Numbered from the stretch's first letter, positions 35,273 to 43,517 are shown. The stretch: 64,000 bases of DNA from Lactobacillus iners DSM 13335 (GCF_000160875.1 NZ_GG700802.1:79327-143326), one strand, 5' to 3'. A program made the numbers and translations. The notes: generated by a model from the letters alone, not told the origin.

Positions 35273-35794
35273 ATGACAGAATATTATTTTGTTGGCAAAA
35301 TAATTAATACTCACGGCTTAAAGGGTGAAGTTAAAGTCAAAGCAGAAACAGATTTTCCCCAGCAGCGTTTTTGCCCCAATAGTAGTTTATATATCAGTGC
35401 TGGAGATCAAAAAGTAAAAATGACAGTAGAAACTGCTAGATTTCATAAACAAGCATATTTAGTTAAATTTTTACAGATTAATGATATCGACGAAGCAAAT
35501 AGAATTGTTAATAAAAATCTTTATGTCTCTGATGAAGATCAAACTGATTTACCGAAAGGTTCATATTATATACATCAATTGATTGGTCTTGATGTATTTG
35601 ATTATGAAACCAAAAGAAAAATAGGTATATTGACTGATATTGAAATGCCAGGAGCTAATGATATATGGGAAATAACGCCTAGCAAAGGAAAAATATTTTG
35701 GATACCTAATATTTCATCTGTCGTTAAGCAAGTTGATCTTGTCAATAAAAAAATTGAGGTAATTTTGTTAGAAGGATTAAGAGATGAAAATTAA
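35273..35794 (+). CDS. rimM: 16S rRNA processing protein RimM
   Basis: Assembly factor for the 30S head that binds S19. 173 residues: N-terminal domain FVGKIINTHGLKGEVKVKAETDFP and C-terminal PRC-barrel domain (YYIHQLIGLDVFDYETKRKIGILTDI ... FWIPNISSVVKQVDLVNKKIEVILLEGL). Overlaps trmD by 11 nt. Confidence 0.96.
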   Translation: MTEYYFVGKIINTHGLKGEVKVKAETDFPQQRFCPNSSLYISAGDQKVKMTVETARFHKQAYLVKFLQINDIDEANRIVNKNLYVSDEDQTDLPKGSYYIHQLIGLDVFDYETKRKIGILTDIEMPGANDIWEITPSKGKIFWIPNISSVVKQVDLVNKKIEVILLEGLRDEN

Positions 35795-36500
35795 TGTATT
35801 AACTTTATTTCCGGATATGTTTGCACCAGTCCAACAATCAATGTTAGGGCGTGGACTTGAAGACAAAAAATGGAATTTAAATTTAATAAATTTTCGTGAC
35901 TTTACTTCAGATATTCATCATCATGTAGATGATAGTCCCTATGGTGGTGGTGCTGGTATGGTTTTACAAATTATGCCTATAAAAAAGGCCTTGGATACCA
36001 TTGAAAACAAAGGAAAAGTTATTATTACTGCACCACAAGGGAAAACTTTTAATCAGGAAATGGCACGAGAATGGGCACAAGAGGATAATTTAACTTTTAT
36101 TTGTGGCCATTATGAGGGCTTTGATTATCGAATCTATGATTTTGTAGATGAAATTGTTTCAATAGGAGATTTTGTTTTAACTGGTGGTGAATTGCCAACT
36201 ATGAGCATGATTGATGCAACAGTTCGTTTGTTACCAGGTGTTTTAGGCAATGCAGCATCTCCAGTGGATGAATCATTTTCACATGGCTTGTTGGAGTATC
36301 CTCAATATACTAGACCTGCTGATTTTGAAGGTAAAAAGGTCCCTGAAGTATTAATGTCAGGTAATCATCAAAAGATAGCAGAATGGAGATTGAAAGAGGC
36401 ATTGAGAATGACATATAAAAAGAGACCTGATATGTTAGCTTATAGGGTATTAACAGCACAGGAGCAAAAACTATTAGAGGAAATAAAACGTGAATCTTAA
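35784..36500 (+). CDS. trmD: tRNA (guanine-37-N1)-methyltransferase
   Basis: Methylates G37 of tRNAs reading CNN codons, preventing frameshifts. 238 residues of the SPOUT family: MKINVLTLFPDMF, DDSPYGGGAGMVLQ, CGHYEGFDYRI, and the knot GDFVLTGGELPTMSMIDATVRLLPGVLGN, with DEEFSHGLLEYPQYTRP-like ESFSHGLLEYPQYTRP downstream. Coupled to rimM. Confidence 0.97.
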   Translation: MKINVLTLFPDMFAPVQQSMLGRGLEDKKWNLNLINFRDFTSDIHHHVDDSPYGGGAGMVLQIMPIKKALDTIENKGKVIITAPQGKTFNQEMAREWAQEDNLTFICGHYEGFDYRIYDFVDEIVSIGDFVLTGGELPTMSMIDATVRLLPGVLGNAASPVDESFSHGLLEYPQYTRPADFEGKKVPEVLMSGNHQKIAEWRLKEALRMTYKKRPDMLAYRVLTAQEQKLLEEIKRES

Positions 36501-36509
36501 ATATAGTTA

Positions 36510-36538
36510 TTTACATTTTTTTTGAGATTTGTTACAAT
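36510..36538 (+). promoter_or_regulatory. Promoter of rplS
   Basis: TTTACA (36510-36515) and TACAAT (36533-36538) at 17-bp spacing, between the trmD stop and the rplS leader. Confidence 0.65.
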
Positions 36539-36542
36539 TATC

Positions 36543-36612
36543 GATGTGGTTTTAGCCACGAGTTATGGGTGTTCCGCTGACATGTATGTGTATGAATGCC
36601 GTAGAAGGAGAG
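36543..36612 (+). promoter_or_regulatory. Ribosomal protein L19 leader RNA (probable)
   Basis: Before rplS lies a structured segment with GTGG/CCAC (hairpin about 36546-36559) and then GGGTGTTCCGCTGACATGT ... GAATGCCGTAG leading into the ribosome site GAAGGAG. Position and the VFCGCTG-like core fit the L19 leader family of low-GC Gram-positives. The open frame that runs through it from 36565 is not coding. Confidence 0.65.
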
Positions 36613-36618
36613 ATATTC

Positions 36619-36969
36619 ATGGATCCATTAATTGCAGAATTAACAAAAGAACAACTTCGTACTGATATTCCTGAATTTCGTGCAGGAGATACTGTTAGAG
36701 TTCATGTACGTATTGTTGAAGGTACACACGAACGTATACAGATGTTTGAAGGTGTCGTAATCAAGAAGAAAGGTGCGGGCATTAGTGCTACATATACTGT
36801 ACGTAAGATTGCGTCAGGTGTAGGTGTTGAACGTACTTTTCCTGTGAATGATCCACGTGTTGCTGAAGTAGAAGTTCTACGTCATGGTCGTGTACGTCGT
36901 GCTAAGCTTTACTACTTACGTGATCGTCATGGTAAGGCAGCAAGAATTGCTGAGAAACGTCGTGGATAA
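36619..36969 (+). CDS. rplS: 50S ribosomal protein L19
   Basis: Large-subunit protein at the subunit interface. Start chosen at ATG 36619 ([20 protein letters not shown]) after AGAAGGAGAG. 116 residues, fully canonical: [63 protein letters not shown]. Followed by a terminator. Confidence 0.97.
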   Translation: MDPLIAELTKEQLRTDIPEFRAGDTVRVHVRIVEGTHERIQMFEGVVIKKKGAGISATYTVRKIASGVGVERTFPVNDPRVAEVEVLRHGRVRRAKLYYLRDRHGKAARIAEKRRG

Positions 36970-36997
36970 TATATATTAAGTCATATTTATGACTAAG

Positions 36998-37031
36998 AAA
37001 GCATTGGATTGTATTTTTCCGATGCTTTTTT
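36998..37031 (+). terminator. Terminator after rplS
   Basis: AAAGCATTGG pairs with CCGATGCTTT around an 11-nt loop; T run follows. Confidence 0.8.
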
Positions 37032-37106
37032 ATTTAAATATATATATCTGATATTGTTTAATTATGATAATATACACTTATGGATAATTAGAATAGGAGA
37101 ACAGTT

Positions 37107-37889
37107 ATGAATAAGAAAAAATTGTTCGTTGGCACTTTAATGCTAGCTTTAATGTTATCTGGTTGTACTAAGCAAGATGATCGTAGTGCAATTAATGTAA
37201 AGGCTCATAATAATTCTTCAACAAAGGTTAATAAAAAAGTAGTTGAAGCAAATAATAAAAAAGAAAATTCTAGATTGATATTCTTTAATAAAAAAATAAA
37301 AAGTGTAACATCTGGTATTCTTTTACCACAGGATGATGGTCTTAAACAAGGTAGTTCTAACCTTAATATGAGATTTGAAAATAATCCTGATCAGAGCGTT
37401 GTATATTATAGTGTTGGTGAGTCTAAGCAGAAATTTAATGATGAAATTTTAAAAAAAGAGCTACCTTATGCAATTTTGACAATGAGATCAAATATGACTA
37501 ATGAGAAAATGGATAAATTGATTGGATATCGAGATGCTAAGGATGATGCTGGATTACGTCAAATAAAATTGAATGACAGTATTACTGCTGCTGTTGATGC
37601 TGGTGCTGGTCAACAATATTTACATTTCGTTAAGGGAAATTGGTCTATTATCGTACATGCTAGTTCTATAATGAATCAATCTGCTGAAAAACCTGCTTTA
37701 AAATTATTGAATTTAATAGAAAAGTATGGATTACCAAAGACGACAGGTAAGTCTACCATTTATATAACCGCTGGAAAAAGCAAAGGCTCTTTGAATAACG
37801 TATTTAAGTGGCAACTTAATGATAAATATTATCAGTTAGATACACATAGTCTTACGACTGCATTAAAAATGTTATCCAGTCTTGAATAA
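37107..37889 (+). CDS. Lipoprotein of unknown function
   Basis: A 260-residue exported lipoprotein: signal peptide NKKKLFVGTLMLALMLSGC with lipobox LSGC and lipidated Cys20, a lysine/asparagine/serine-rich linker to about residue 55, then a globular part (IKSVTSGILLPQDDGLKQG ... YVLP-like stretches, WSIIVHASSIM, YGLPKTTGKSTIYITAGKSKGSLNNVFKWQLNDKYYQLDT). I do not recognise the domain. GGAGAACAG precedes the ATG. Stands alone between rplS and lexA and shares a bidirectional terminator with lexA. Confidence 0.85.
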   Translation: MNKKKLFVGTLMLALMLSGCTKQDDRSAINVKAHNNSSTKVNKKVVEANNKKENSRLIFFNKKIKSVTSGILLPQDDGLKQGSSNLNMRFENNPDQSVVYYSVGESKQKFNDEILKKELPYAILTMRSNMTNEKMDKLIGYRDAKDDAGLRQIKLNDSITAAVDAGAGQQYLHFVKGNWSIIVHASSIMNQSAEKPALKLLNLIEKYGLPKTTGKSTIYITAGKSKGSLNNVFKWQLNDKYYQLDTHSLTTALKMLSSLE

Positions 37890-37891
37890 AT

Positions 37892-37935
37892 AAAAAATGT
37901 TGTATGAGTTTTTATACCTTATACAACATTTTTTT
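37892..37935. terminator. Bidirectional terminator between the lipoprotein gene and lexA
   Basis: AAAAAATGTTGTAT pairs with ATACAACATTTTTT, a 14-bp perfect stem with T runs on both strands, between convergent genes. It overlaps the lexA stop codon. Confidence 0.9.
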
Positions 37936-38518
37936 AATTAGTTAAGTTTCTATATATGCCCACTACAGTGCCTAATATTTTTATGTGCTTAGATTTGAAA
38001 TGGTGGTCTAATTTGGCAAGTTTTATTTTATCAAAGCTGTTTGCATATACGATTATATCATTAATATTAATTTCCTTATTTTTTAAATGAATAATTAACA
38101 TATCATTGTTCATAATTTGCAACTCGTTTAAAGAAGTATCGGGATATTGCCATATTAGTAATTGGTTATCGTAATTTTGTAAATTAGGTAGCATAGGAAA
38201 CTGGTCTATGATATCGCTTTTGGCAAAATATGGTTTTTTTGAACGAATATTTTTAACTAGAGGAATGGCTTTAGAATCAAGATTTAATTTTTTATTACCT
38301 AATTGAGTAATTTCAATAGCACGAGGCTTAGCTGCATTTCTGACTATCCATCCTTTTTTTTCTAAACGCAATAAATGACCATGTACTGTAGCTGTTGAGG
38401 ATAATCCAATGCCATCACATATTTCTCTTACTGTGGGTGGAAAATTATTTTTTGATATATAATTGTAAATGAAACTTAGTATTGCTAGTTGTTTATTTTT
38501 ATCATTAGTTAATTCCAT
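37934..38518 (-). CDS. lexA: LexA-like SOS repressor with altered autocleavage site
   Basis: 194-residue repressor. The N-terminal winged helix is clearly LexA (FPPTVREICDGIGLSSTATVHGHLLRLEKKGWIVR, KPRAIEI, residues 26-70). The C-terminal S24 domain is divergent: aligned to Bacillus LexA, the scissile Ala-Gly is Ser93-Lys94 (IPLVKNIRSKKPYF), and the catalytic GDSM motif reads DTSL, keeping a Ser (129) but not the context; the catalytic Lys could be one of the lysines in DKIKLAKL. Operator binding is expected, RecA-stimulated self-cleavage is doubtful. Divergent from a ynzC-like gene, the arrangement of the Bacillus lexA-yneA-yneB-ynzC locus without yneA/yneB. Confidence 0.88.
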   Translation of the reverse strand: MELTNDKNKQLAILSFIYNYISKNNFPPTVREICDGIGLSSTATVHGHLLRLEKKGWIVRNAAKPRAIEITQLGNKKLNLDSKAIPLVKNIRSKKPYFAKSDIIDQFPMLPNLQNYDNQLLIWQYPDTSLNELQIMNNDMLIIHLKNKEININDIIVYANSFDKIKLAKLDHHFKSKHIKILGTVVGIYRNLTN

Positions 38519-38541
38519 GATGACTCTCCTTGATTAAGGAT

Positions 38542-38570
38542 ATTCTAACAACAATACTTTAGTTAGTAAA
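38542..38570 (-). promoter_or_regulatory. Promoter of lexA with a degenerate SOS-box-like dyad
   Basis: On the minus strand TTTACT (38570-38565) and TAGAAT (38547-38542) are 17 bp apart. In the spacer lies AATAC-TTTA-GTTAG (38553-38566), which keeps AC-N4-GTT of the Firmicutes SOS box CGAAC-N4-GTTCG but lacks the outer bases. Confidence 0.5.
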
Positions 38571-38577
38571 TAAAAAA

Positions 38578-38626
38578 TATGTTATACTTTTATTGTTTGA
38601 CGATTTAATGTGAAATACATAACATA
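38578..38626 (+). promoter_or_regulatory. Promoter of the ynzC-like gene flanked by an 8-bp inverted repeat
   Basis: TTGACG (38597-38602) and TAACAT (38620-38625) are 17 bp apart. TATGTTAT (38578-38585) and its exact inverse ATAACATA (38619-38626) flank the promoter, the second covering the -10 element. An operator pair is possible; the binding protein is unknown. Confidence 0.45.
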
Positions 38627-38641
38627 AGTGAGGTAATTGAT

Positions 38642-38887
38642 TTGAACGAGGCAGATGAGAAATTAGTTAAACGTATTAATGAACTTTATCATTTGAGTAA
38701 ACAAAGAAAATTGACTGAATTAGAAATAAAGGAGCAAAAAAAACTTCGCTTACAGTTTTTAGCTAATTTCAGAGCAGGTTTTAAGCAACAAATAGAGGAT
38801 ATTGTTTTTGTGGATGAAAAAGGCAATGAAGTTACATCGGAAAAAGCCAAAGCTGTACAGCGAAAGAAAGGCTTAAGAAAAGATTAA
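38642..38887 (+). CDS. DUF896 family protein (YnzC-like)
   Basis: 81-residue UPF0291/DUF896 protein: LVKRINELYHLSKQRKLTELEIKEQKKLRLQFLANFRAGFKQQI is the two-helix family core. TTG start after AAGTGAGG. Divergent from lexA, as ynzC is linked to lexA in Bacillus, so it may be SOS-connected. Function of the family is not established. Confidence 0.9.
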   Translation: MNEADEKLVKRINELYHLSKQRKLTELEIKEQKKLRLQFLANFRAGFKQQIEDIVFVDEKGNEVTSEKAKAVQRKKGLRKD

Positions 38888-38952
38888 ATAAAACTTTTCA
38901 ATTGGATTTTTTTTTAGTATAATATAGGAATGTTAATTTAGGAGTGATGGAT

Positions 38953-39168
38953 ATGAATTATATTTGGATTATTTTAATTATTGTTGCTTTTTTAGTTGGA
39001 TTAGCTGCGGGTTTTTATGGTGCAAGATTATATATGAAAAAATATTTTAAGGAAAATCCACCTATTAGTGAAGATATGATTGCAGCTATGATGTCACAAA
39101 TGGGACAGAAACCTTCTGCTAAGAAGCTAAATCAAGTAATGAATATGATGAAACATAGTCAACGCTAA
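38953..39168 (+). CDS. UPF0154 membrane protein (YneF-like)
   Basis: 71-residue protein with one N-terminal membrane helix (NYIWIILIIVAFLVGLAAGFYGARLYM) and a cytoplasmic tail typical of UPF0154 (KYFKENPPISEDMIAAMMSQMGQKPSAKKLNQVMNMMK). Start chosen at ATG 38953, 8 nt after GGAG; GTG 38944 and ATG 38947 are too close to the ribosome site. Function unknown in the family. Terminator downstream. Confidence 0.9.
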   Translation: MNYIWIILIIVAFLVGLAAGFYGARLYMKKYFKENPPISEDMIAAMMSQMGQKPSAKKLNQVMNMMKHSQR

Positions 39169-39188
39169 ATTTATATATAATATTTATA

Positions 39189-39218
39189 GAATAAGAATTA
39201 TGTTCTTATTCATTTTTT
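39189..39218 (+). terminator. Terminator after the YneF-like gene
   Basis: GAATAAGAA pairs with TTCTTATTC around TTATG; T run follows. The ABC exporter genes start 25 bp later, so they may depend on read-through or on a promoter overlapping this region. Confidence 0.75.
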
Positions 39219-39242
39219 TATACTTAATCATGAGGAATTTAT

Positions 39243-41009
39243 ATGGGAATTTATCAAAAGTTAGGGTGGTTTTTTAAACAGCACAAGAAAAGATATATTT
39301 TTGGAATTGCTATGCTAATGTTGACATCCTTAGCTAATTTGGTTCCACCTAGAATATTGGGATTAATGGCTGACCAGTTGAATAAAAAACAAATAACCTG
39401 GTTTAGCTATTTTAAATATACCGGATTAATATTAGTTGCTGCATTATCACTGTATGTTTTAAGGCTGCTCTGGAGAAGTCTGATTTGGGGAGGAGCTACG
39501 ATTTTAGAAAAAGAGTTAAGAGCTAAATTATTTGCTCATTTTATGAAAATGGATAGAACGTTTTTTCAAAATAATCGAACAGGTGATTTAATGGCTCATG
39601 CTACTAATGATGTTATGGCTGTTCAAGAGGTAGCAGGAGATGGTATTTTAACGGTAGTAGATGCTATTACTTTGGGTGGTTGTACAGCAGTGGCAATGAT
39701 CTTGTTTGTGGATCTTAGATTAACGCTAATTGCATTACTTCCCATGCCATTATTAGCTATTTTTGCTAGGTATTTTGGCGACAAACTATATGTAGCTTAT
39801 GATAAATCACAAGCTGCCTTTTCCAAATTAAATAATAAGACTCAAGAGTCAGTATCTGGGATTAAAGTATTGAAAACTTTTGGCCAAGCTAAACAAGATA
39901 CTAATTCTTTTAATAAAATGGTTGATGAAACCATCTGTATTAATAAACAAGTTTTTAAATGGCAATCAATGTTTGACCCGTTGGGTAGTTTATTAATTGG
40001 GTTAACATATGTTATTGCTATTATTTATGGCAGTATTTTGGTTAATAATCAGTCAATTACTGTTGGTCAATTGGTTTCTTTTGTTGCATATATAAGTAAC
40101 ATGGTTTGGCCAATGTTTGCTATCGGATATTTGTTTAACATTTTAGAGCGTGGTTCTGCAAGCTATGATCGTATTGAAAAATTATTGGTGCAAAAACCTT
40201 TAATTACTGATAAAAATGCTGATTCTCTGTTGAATATTCAAGATTTACATTCAGATTTAGAATTTAATATTGATTCCTTTGCATATCCAGATGATGTTGA
40301 TCACAATATTTTAAAAAATATTCATTTTACGCTGAAACCAGGTCAAACTTTAGGGTTGGTAGGTAAAGTAGGAGCTGGTAAAACTACATTGATCAAATTA
40401 TTATTACGTGAATATGATAATTACGCTGGAAATATCAAGTTTGGTGGAGAAAATATTCAAAAAATTCCTTTGAAAGAATTATTAGAAGCAATTTCTTATG
40501 TTCCTCAAAAAAATTTTCTCTTTTCAACTACTATAGCTGGAAATATTGCATTTTCTAATCCATATGCAACGATGGATGAGATACAAGCTGCTGCCAAAAA
40601 AGCAGGACTACATGATGATATTATGGCTATGCCAGAACAGTATGAAACAATTGTTGGTGAAAAAGGCGTTTCACTTTCAGGTGGTCAAAGACAAAGAATG
40701 TCGATAGCTCGAGCATTGCTAAAAGACAGTCGCGTTTTAATTTTAGATGATGCACTTTCAGCTGTTGATGCTAAAACTGAAGGAATTATCTTGCATAATT
40801 TGAAAGCTGAAATGCATGATAAAACAGCATTAATTGCTTCTCATAAATTAAGTTCCGTGATGGATGCTGATTTGATTTTGGTTTTAAAGCATGGCCAAAT
40901 TGTTGAACAAGGTGTACATGATGAATTACTTAAGCAAAAAGGTTGGTATGCAAAAATGTGGGAGCGGCAAGAATTACAGAGTAAGGTAGGTGAAAATATT
41001 GACGAATAA
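39243..41009 (+). CDS. ABC exporter half-transporter, subunit 1 (YheI/MdlA-like, degenerate ATP site)
   Basis: 588-residue half-transporter: six-helix membrane domain (about 15-310, FFQNNRTGDLMAHATNDVMAVQEV coupling region) and C-terminal ATPase with GLVGKVGAGKTTL (Walker A, about 376-388), LSGGQRQRMSIARAL and Walker B LILDDALSAVDA. The residue after Walker B is Asp, not Glu, as in the catalytically weak subunit of heterodimeric exporters such as LmrCD/BmrCD. Overlaps the second subunit gene. Substrate (drugs, lipids or peptides) is not predictable. Confidence 0.92.
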   Translation: MGIYQKLGWFFKQHKKRYIFGIAMLMLTSLANLVPPRILGLMADQLNKKQITWFSYFKYTGLILVAALSLYVLRLLWRSLIWGGATILEKELRAKLFAHFMKMDRTFFQNNRTGDLMAHATNDVMAVQEVAGDGILTVVDAITLGGCTAVAMILFVDLRLTLIALLPMPLLAIFARYFGDKLYVAYDKSQAAFSKLNNKTQESVSGIKVLKTFGQAKQDTNSFNKMVDETICINKQVFKWQSMFDPLGSLLIGLTYVIAIIYGSILVNNQSITVGQLVSFVAYISNMVWPMFAIGYLFNILERGSASYDRIEKLLVQKPLITDKNADSLLNIQDLHSDLEFNIDSFAYPDDVDHNILKNIHFTLKPGQTLGLVGKVGAGKTTLIKLLLREYDNYAGNIKFGGENIQKIPLKELLEAISYVPQKNFLFSTTIAGNIAFSNPYATMDEIQAAAKKAGLHDDIMAMPEQYETIVGEKGVSLSGGQRQRMSIARALLKDSRVLILDDALSAVDAKTEGIILHNLKAEMHDKTALIASHKLSSVMDADLILVLKHGQIVEQGVHDELLKQKGWYAKMWERQELQSKVGENIDE

Positions 41010-42795
41010 CAAGCAAGAATCTATCTGGGCACATTCGATACCCGTTAAAGAGCAGTTAAAAATATTTGTTAGATTGTTATACTTTGTTAGACCTTATAAG
41101 CTAGAAATGATATTAGCATTAGTTGGTGCTTTTTTAGTCAGTGTTATTAATATGTTGTTACCATTTGTATTGCAGTATTTTATTGATAAATATTTGATTA
41201 AATCACACCCTGCATTAAAGCTAATTCTATTTTTTGCATTGCTTTTTGCGATGGGAACAATCATGAAAGCGATCATTCAATTTATCTATGAATACTTTTA
41301 TGCCGTTGGGTCAGAAAAGACTCTTGAGAATGTGCGTCGCTGTTTATACAAGAAAATGCACAGTTTAGGTATGAGATATTTTGACCAAACTCCAGCTGGT
41401 TCGATAGTTTCTAGAATTACCAATGATACTATGACTTTAAGTCGTTTCTTATCAGTTTGGGCCAGTGCAGTTATCGGAATTTTTTCCTTGGTAACATCCT
41501 TTGTAGCAATGTATTGCACAAATAAGCCAGCTTCTTTAATCGTTTTAGCATTTTTACCAATTTTGCTGTTTATTATTTGGTTTTATTCAAGAAATAGTTC
41601 CAGATTATATCGTAAGTTTAGAGAATATCTAAGTGATATTAATACTAATTTGAATGAAGCTATTGAAGGTGTATCTCTTATTCAACAATTTAAGCAAGAA
41701 AAGAGAATGATGTCATTATTTGAAAAAAAGAATATAGCATTGATGAAAACACGTCAAAGAATGATTTTATTAAATGCATTTCTTTTATCACCTTTAACTA
41801 GTTTGTTATATTCTTTGGCTTTAATAGCATCATTACTATATTTTGGTTATCCTTTGCGTGAAACCTTTATCCCTGCTGGTGTAGTTTATGCATTCTCACA
41901 ATATATAGCTACATTTTTTAATCCGATAGCAATGGTTATGGATACTATGACATTATTTCAAGATGGTATTGTTGCAGGTAAAAGAATCTTTGCTTTACTT
42001 GATAATCCCGAATTGGAGCCTAAGCAGTCAGCAAATGCTAAAGATGATAATATAATTTTTAACGGTAAAGTAGAATTTAAACATGTTAGTTTTTCATACG
42101 ATGGAAAAAATGAAATTTTACATGATATTTCCTTTAGTATTGATCCAGGTAAAACCTTAGGTATTGTTGGTCATACCGGTTCAGGTAAGAGTTCCATCAT
42201 CAATGTTATGCTTAGATTTTATGAATTCTATCAAGGTCAAATTTTGATAGATGGTGTAGATATTAAAAATTATTCTAAGAGTGAATTATGTAAAAAAATA
42301 GGACTTGTGTTGCAAGAACCATTTATGTTTTATGGTGATATAGCATCTAATATCAGACTTTATAATAAAGATATTACTGATAAAGAATTAGTTAATGCTG
42401 CCAAGAATGTTCAAGCAGATGGCTTTATTCAAAAGATGGCAGATGGTTATAAAACTAGAGTATTAGAAGGCGGCGAAGGATTAAGTCAAGGACAAAAACA
42501 ACTTATTTCTTTTGCTAGAACTTTAGTAACTAATCCTAAAATTTTAGTTTTAGATGAAGCTACAGCCAATGTTGATACTGAAACAGAAACTTTAATTCAG
42601 CAAGGATTAGATAAATTAAGACAAGGTCGAACAACTTTGGCTATTGCTCACCGTTTATCGACGATTGCTAATGCTGATAAAATTATCGTTTTAGATAAGG
42701 GACGTATTATTGAAAGTGGTACGCATGAAAGTTTGTTGGCTAAAAAAGGTTATTACTACGACCTATATACGCTACAAACTAATAGTGAAAACTAA
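40999..42795 (+). CDS. ABC exporter half-transporter, subunit 2 (YheH/MdlB-like)
   Basis: Partner of the preceding half-transporter, about 598 residues. Start chosen at TTG 40999 (LTNNKQES), 6 nt after AGGTG; GTG 40990 in frame lies in the ribosome site. Membrane domain about 40-330; ATPase with VGHTGSGKSSI (Walker A), signature LSQGQKQLISFARTL and Walker B LVLDEATANVDTETE with the catalytic Glu. The signature Q in place of G and the intact Glu fit the asymmetric heterodimer. Ends at a bidirectional terminator. Confidence 0.92.
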   Translation: MTNNKQESIWAHSIPVKEQLKIFVRLLYFVRPYKLEMILALVGAFLVSVINMLLPFVLQYFIDKYLIKSHPALKLILFFALLFAMGTIMKAIIQFIYEYFYAVGSEKTLENVRRCLYKKMHSLGMRYFDQTPAGSIVSRITNDTMTLSRFLSVWASAVIGIFSLVTSFVAMYCTNKPASLIVLAFLPILLFIIWFYSRNSSRLYRKFREYLSDINTNLNEAIEGVSLIQQFKQEKRMMSLFEKKNIALMKTRQRMILLNAFLLSPLTSLLYSLALIASLLYFGYPLRETFIPAGVVYAFSQYIATFFNPIAMVMDTMTLFQDGIVAGKRIFALLDNPELEPKQSANAKDDNIIFNGKVEFKHVSFSYDGKNEILHDISFSIDPGKTLGIVGHTGSGKSSIINVMLRFYEFYQGQILIDGVDIKNYSKSELCKKIGLVLQEPFMFYGDIASNIRLYNKDITDKELVNAAKNVQADGFIQKMADGYKTRVLEGGEGLSQGQKQLISFARTLVTNPKILVLDEATANVDTETETLIQQGLDKLRQGRTTLAIAHRLSTIANADKIIVLDKGRIIESGTHESLLAKKGYYYDLYTLQTNSEN

Positions 42796-42831
42796 AAAAA
42801 ACTAAGTCATTTTGATGTGACTTAGTTTTTT
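42796..42831. terminator. Bidirectional terminator between ABC exporter and plsC-like gene
   Basis: AAAAAACTAAGTCA pairs with TGACTTAGTTTTTT, 14 bp, between convergent genes. Confidence 0.9.
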
Positions 42832-42843
42832 AAATGCAATTTA

Positions 42844-43458
42844 TTATTTGGGAATATATTTAAAATTAGGATTTTGTTCATTATCCAATTCTTGCCAAGC
42901 ATTTTCTAATTTGGCATACAATATTGGCGTGTTTTCATTATTAATTTTGATTTTTCTGTCTAAATAAATTGGTTTGCCAAAACGAATTTCAACATTTTGT
43001 CTTTTGAGGATTCCTTTAAAAGTTAAAGGACCTTGGTATATAACAGGAACAATAGGCTTATTTGCAAGTTTTGCTATTATAAATACACCACTTTTTAACT
43101 GATCAGAATGCCTTGTTCCTGATGGAAAAATCATAAATGATCGTTGTCCTGCTTTTAGTTCTTTAACTGGAATCTTGATAGCTGACGGTCCAGGATTGGC
43201 TCTATCTACGGGAAATGCATTACACTTTTTTAATAAAAATCTATATATAGGATTTTTAAATAGTTCTTTTTTTGCAATAACTACAAATTCTGTATTTTTT
43301 GCTGCTATTGCAAATAAAAAAGGTTCCCACCATGTTCGATGTGGAGCAGCTAAGATATAATTTCCTTCAGGTATATAATTACTATTATGGATATGTAAAT
43401 GACCATTAATGATCCAAAAAATAATGCGAACAGTTGAGCGTAAAAATTTATAAAACAT
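42844..43458 (-). CDS. 1-acyl-sn-glycerol-3-phosphate acyltransferase-like protein (PlsC family)
   Basis: Membrane-associated acyltransferase of phospholipid synthesis, 204 residues. Start chosen at the ATG ending at 43458 (MFYKFLRSTVRIIFWI), which has GGGAGGAAAAC before it; an ATG 18 nt upstream is in frame but precedes this ribosome site. Motif 1 reads APHRTWWEPFLFA, i.e. HX4E instead of the usual HX4D; motif 3 FPSGTRHSDQLKSG and motif 4 PIVPVIYQGP are in place. N-terminal hydrophobic helix. Could be a paralogue rather than the main PlsC. Confidence 0.85.
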   Translation of the reverse strand: MFYKFLRSTVRIIFWIINGHLHIHNSNYIPEGNYILAAPHRTWWEPFLFAIAAKNTEFVVIAKKELFKNPIYRFLLKKCNAFPVDRANPGPSAIKIPVKELKAGQRSFMIFPSGTRHSDQLKSGVFIIAKLANKPIVPVIYQGPLTFKGILKRQNVEIRFGKPIYLDRKIKINNENTPILYAKLENAWQELDNEQNPNFKYIPK

Positions 43459-43517
43459 GTTTTCCTCCCAATTCATGTATAGTATTATACAGCATATATC
43501 GATAAAGGAGAATAGAA

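Noticed and set aside
38519..38641. Canonical Firmicutes SOS box
   Set aside because: No GAAC-N4-GTTC is present in the intergenic region; only a degenerate version.
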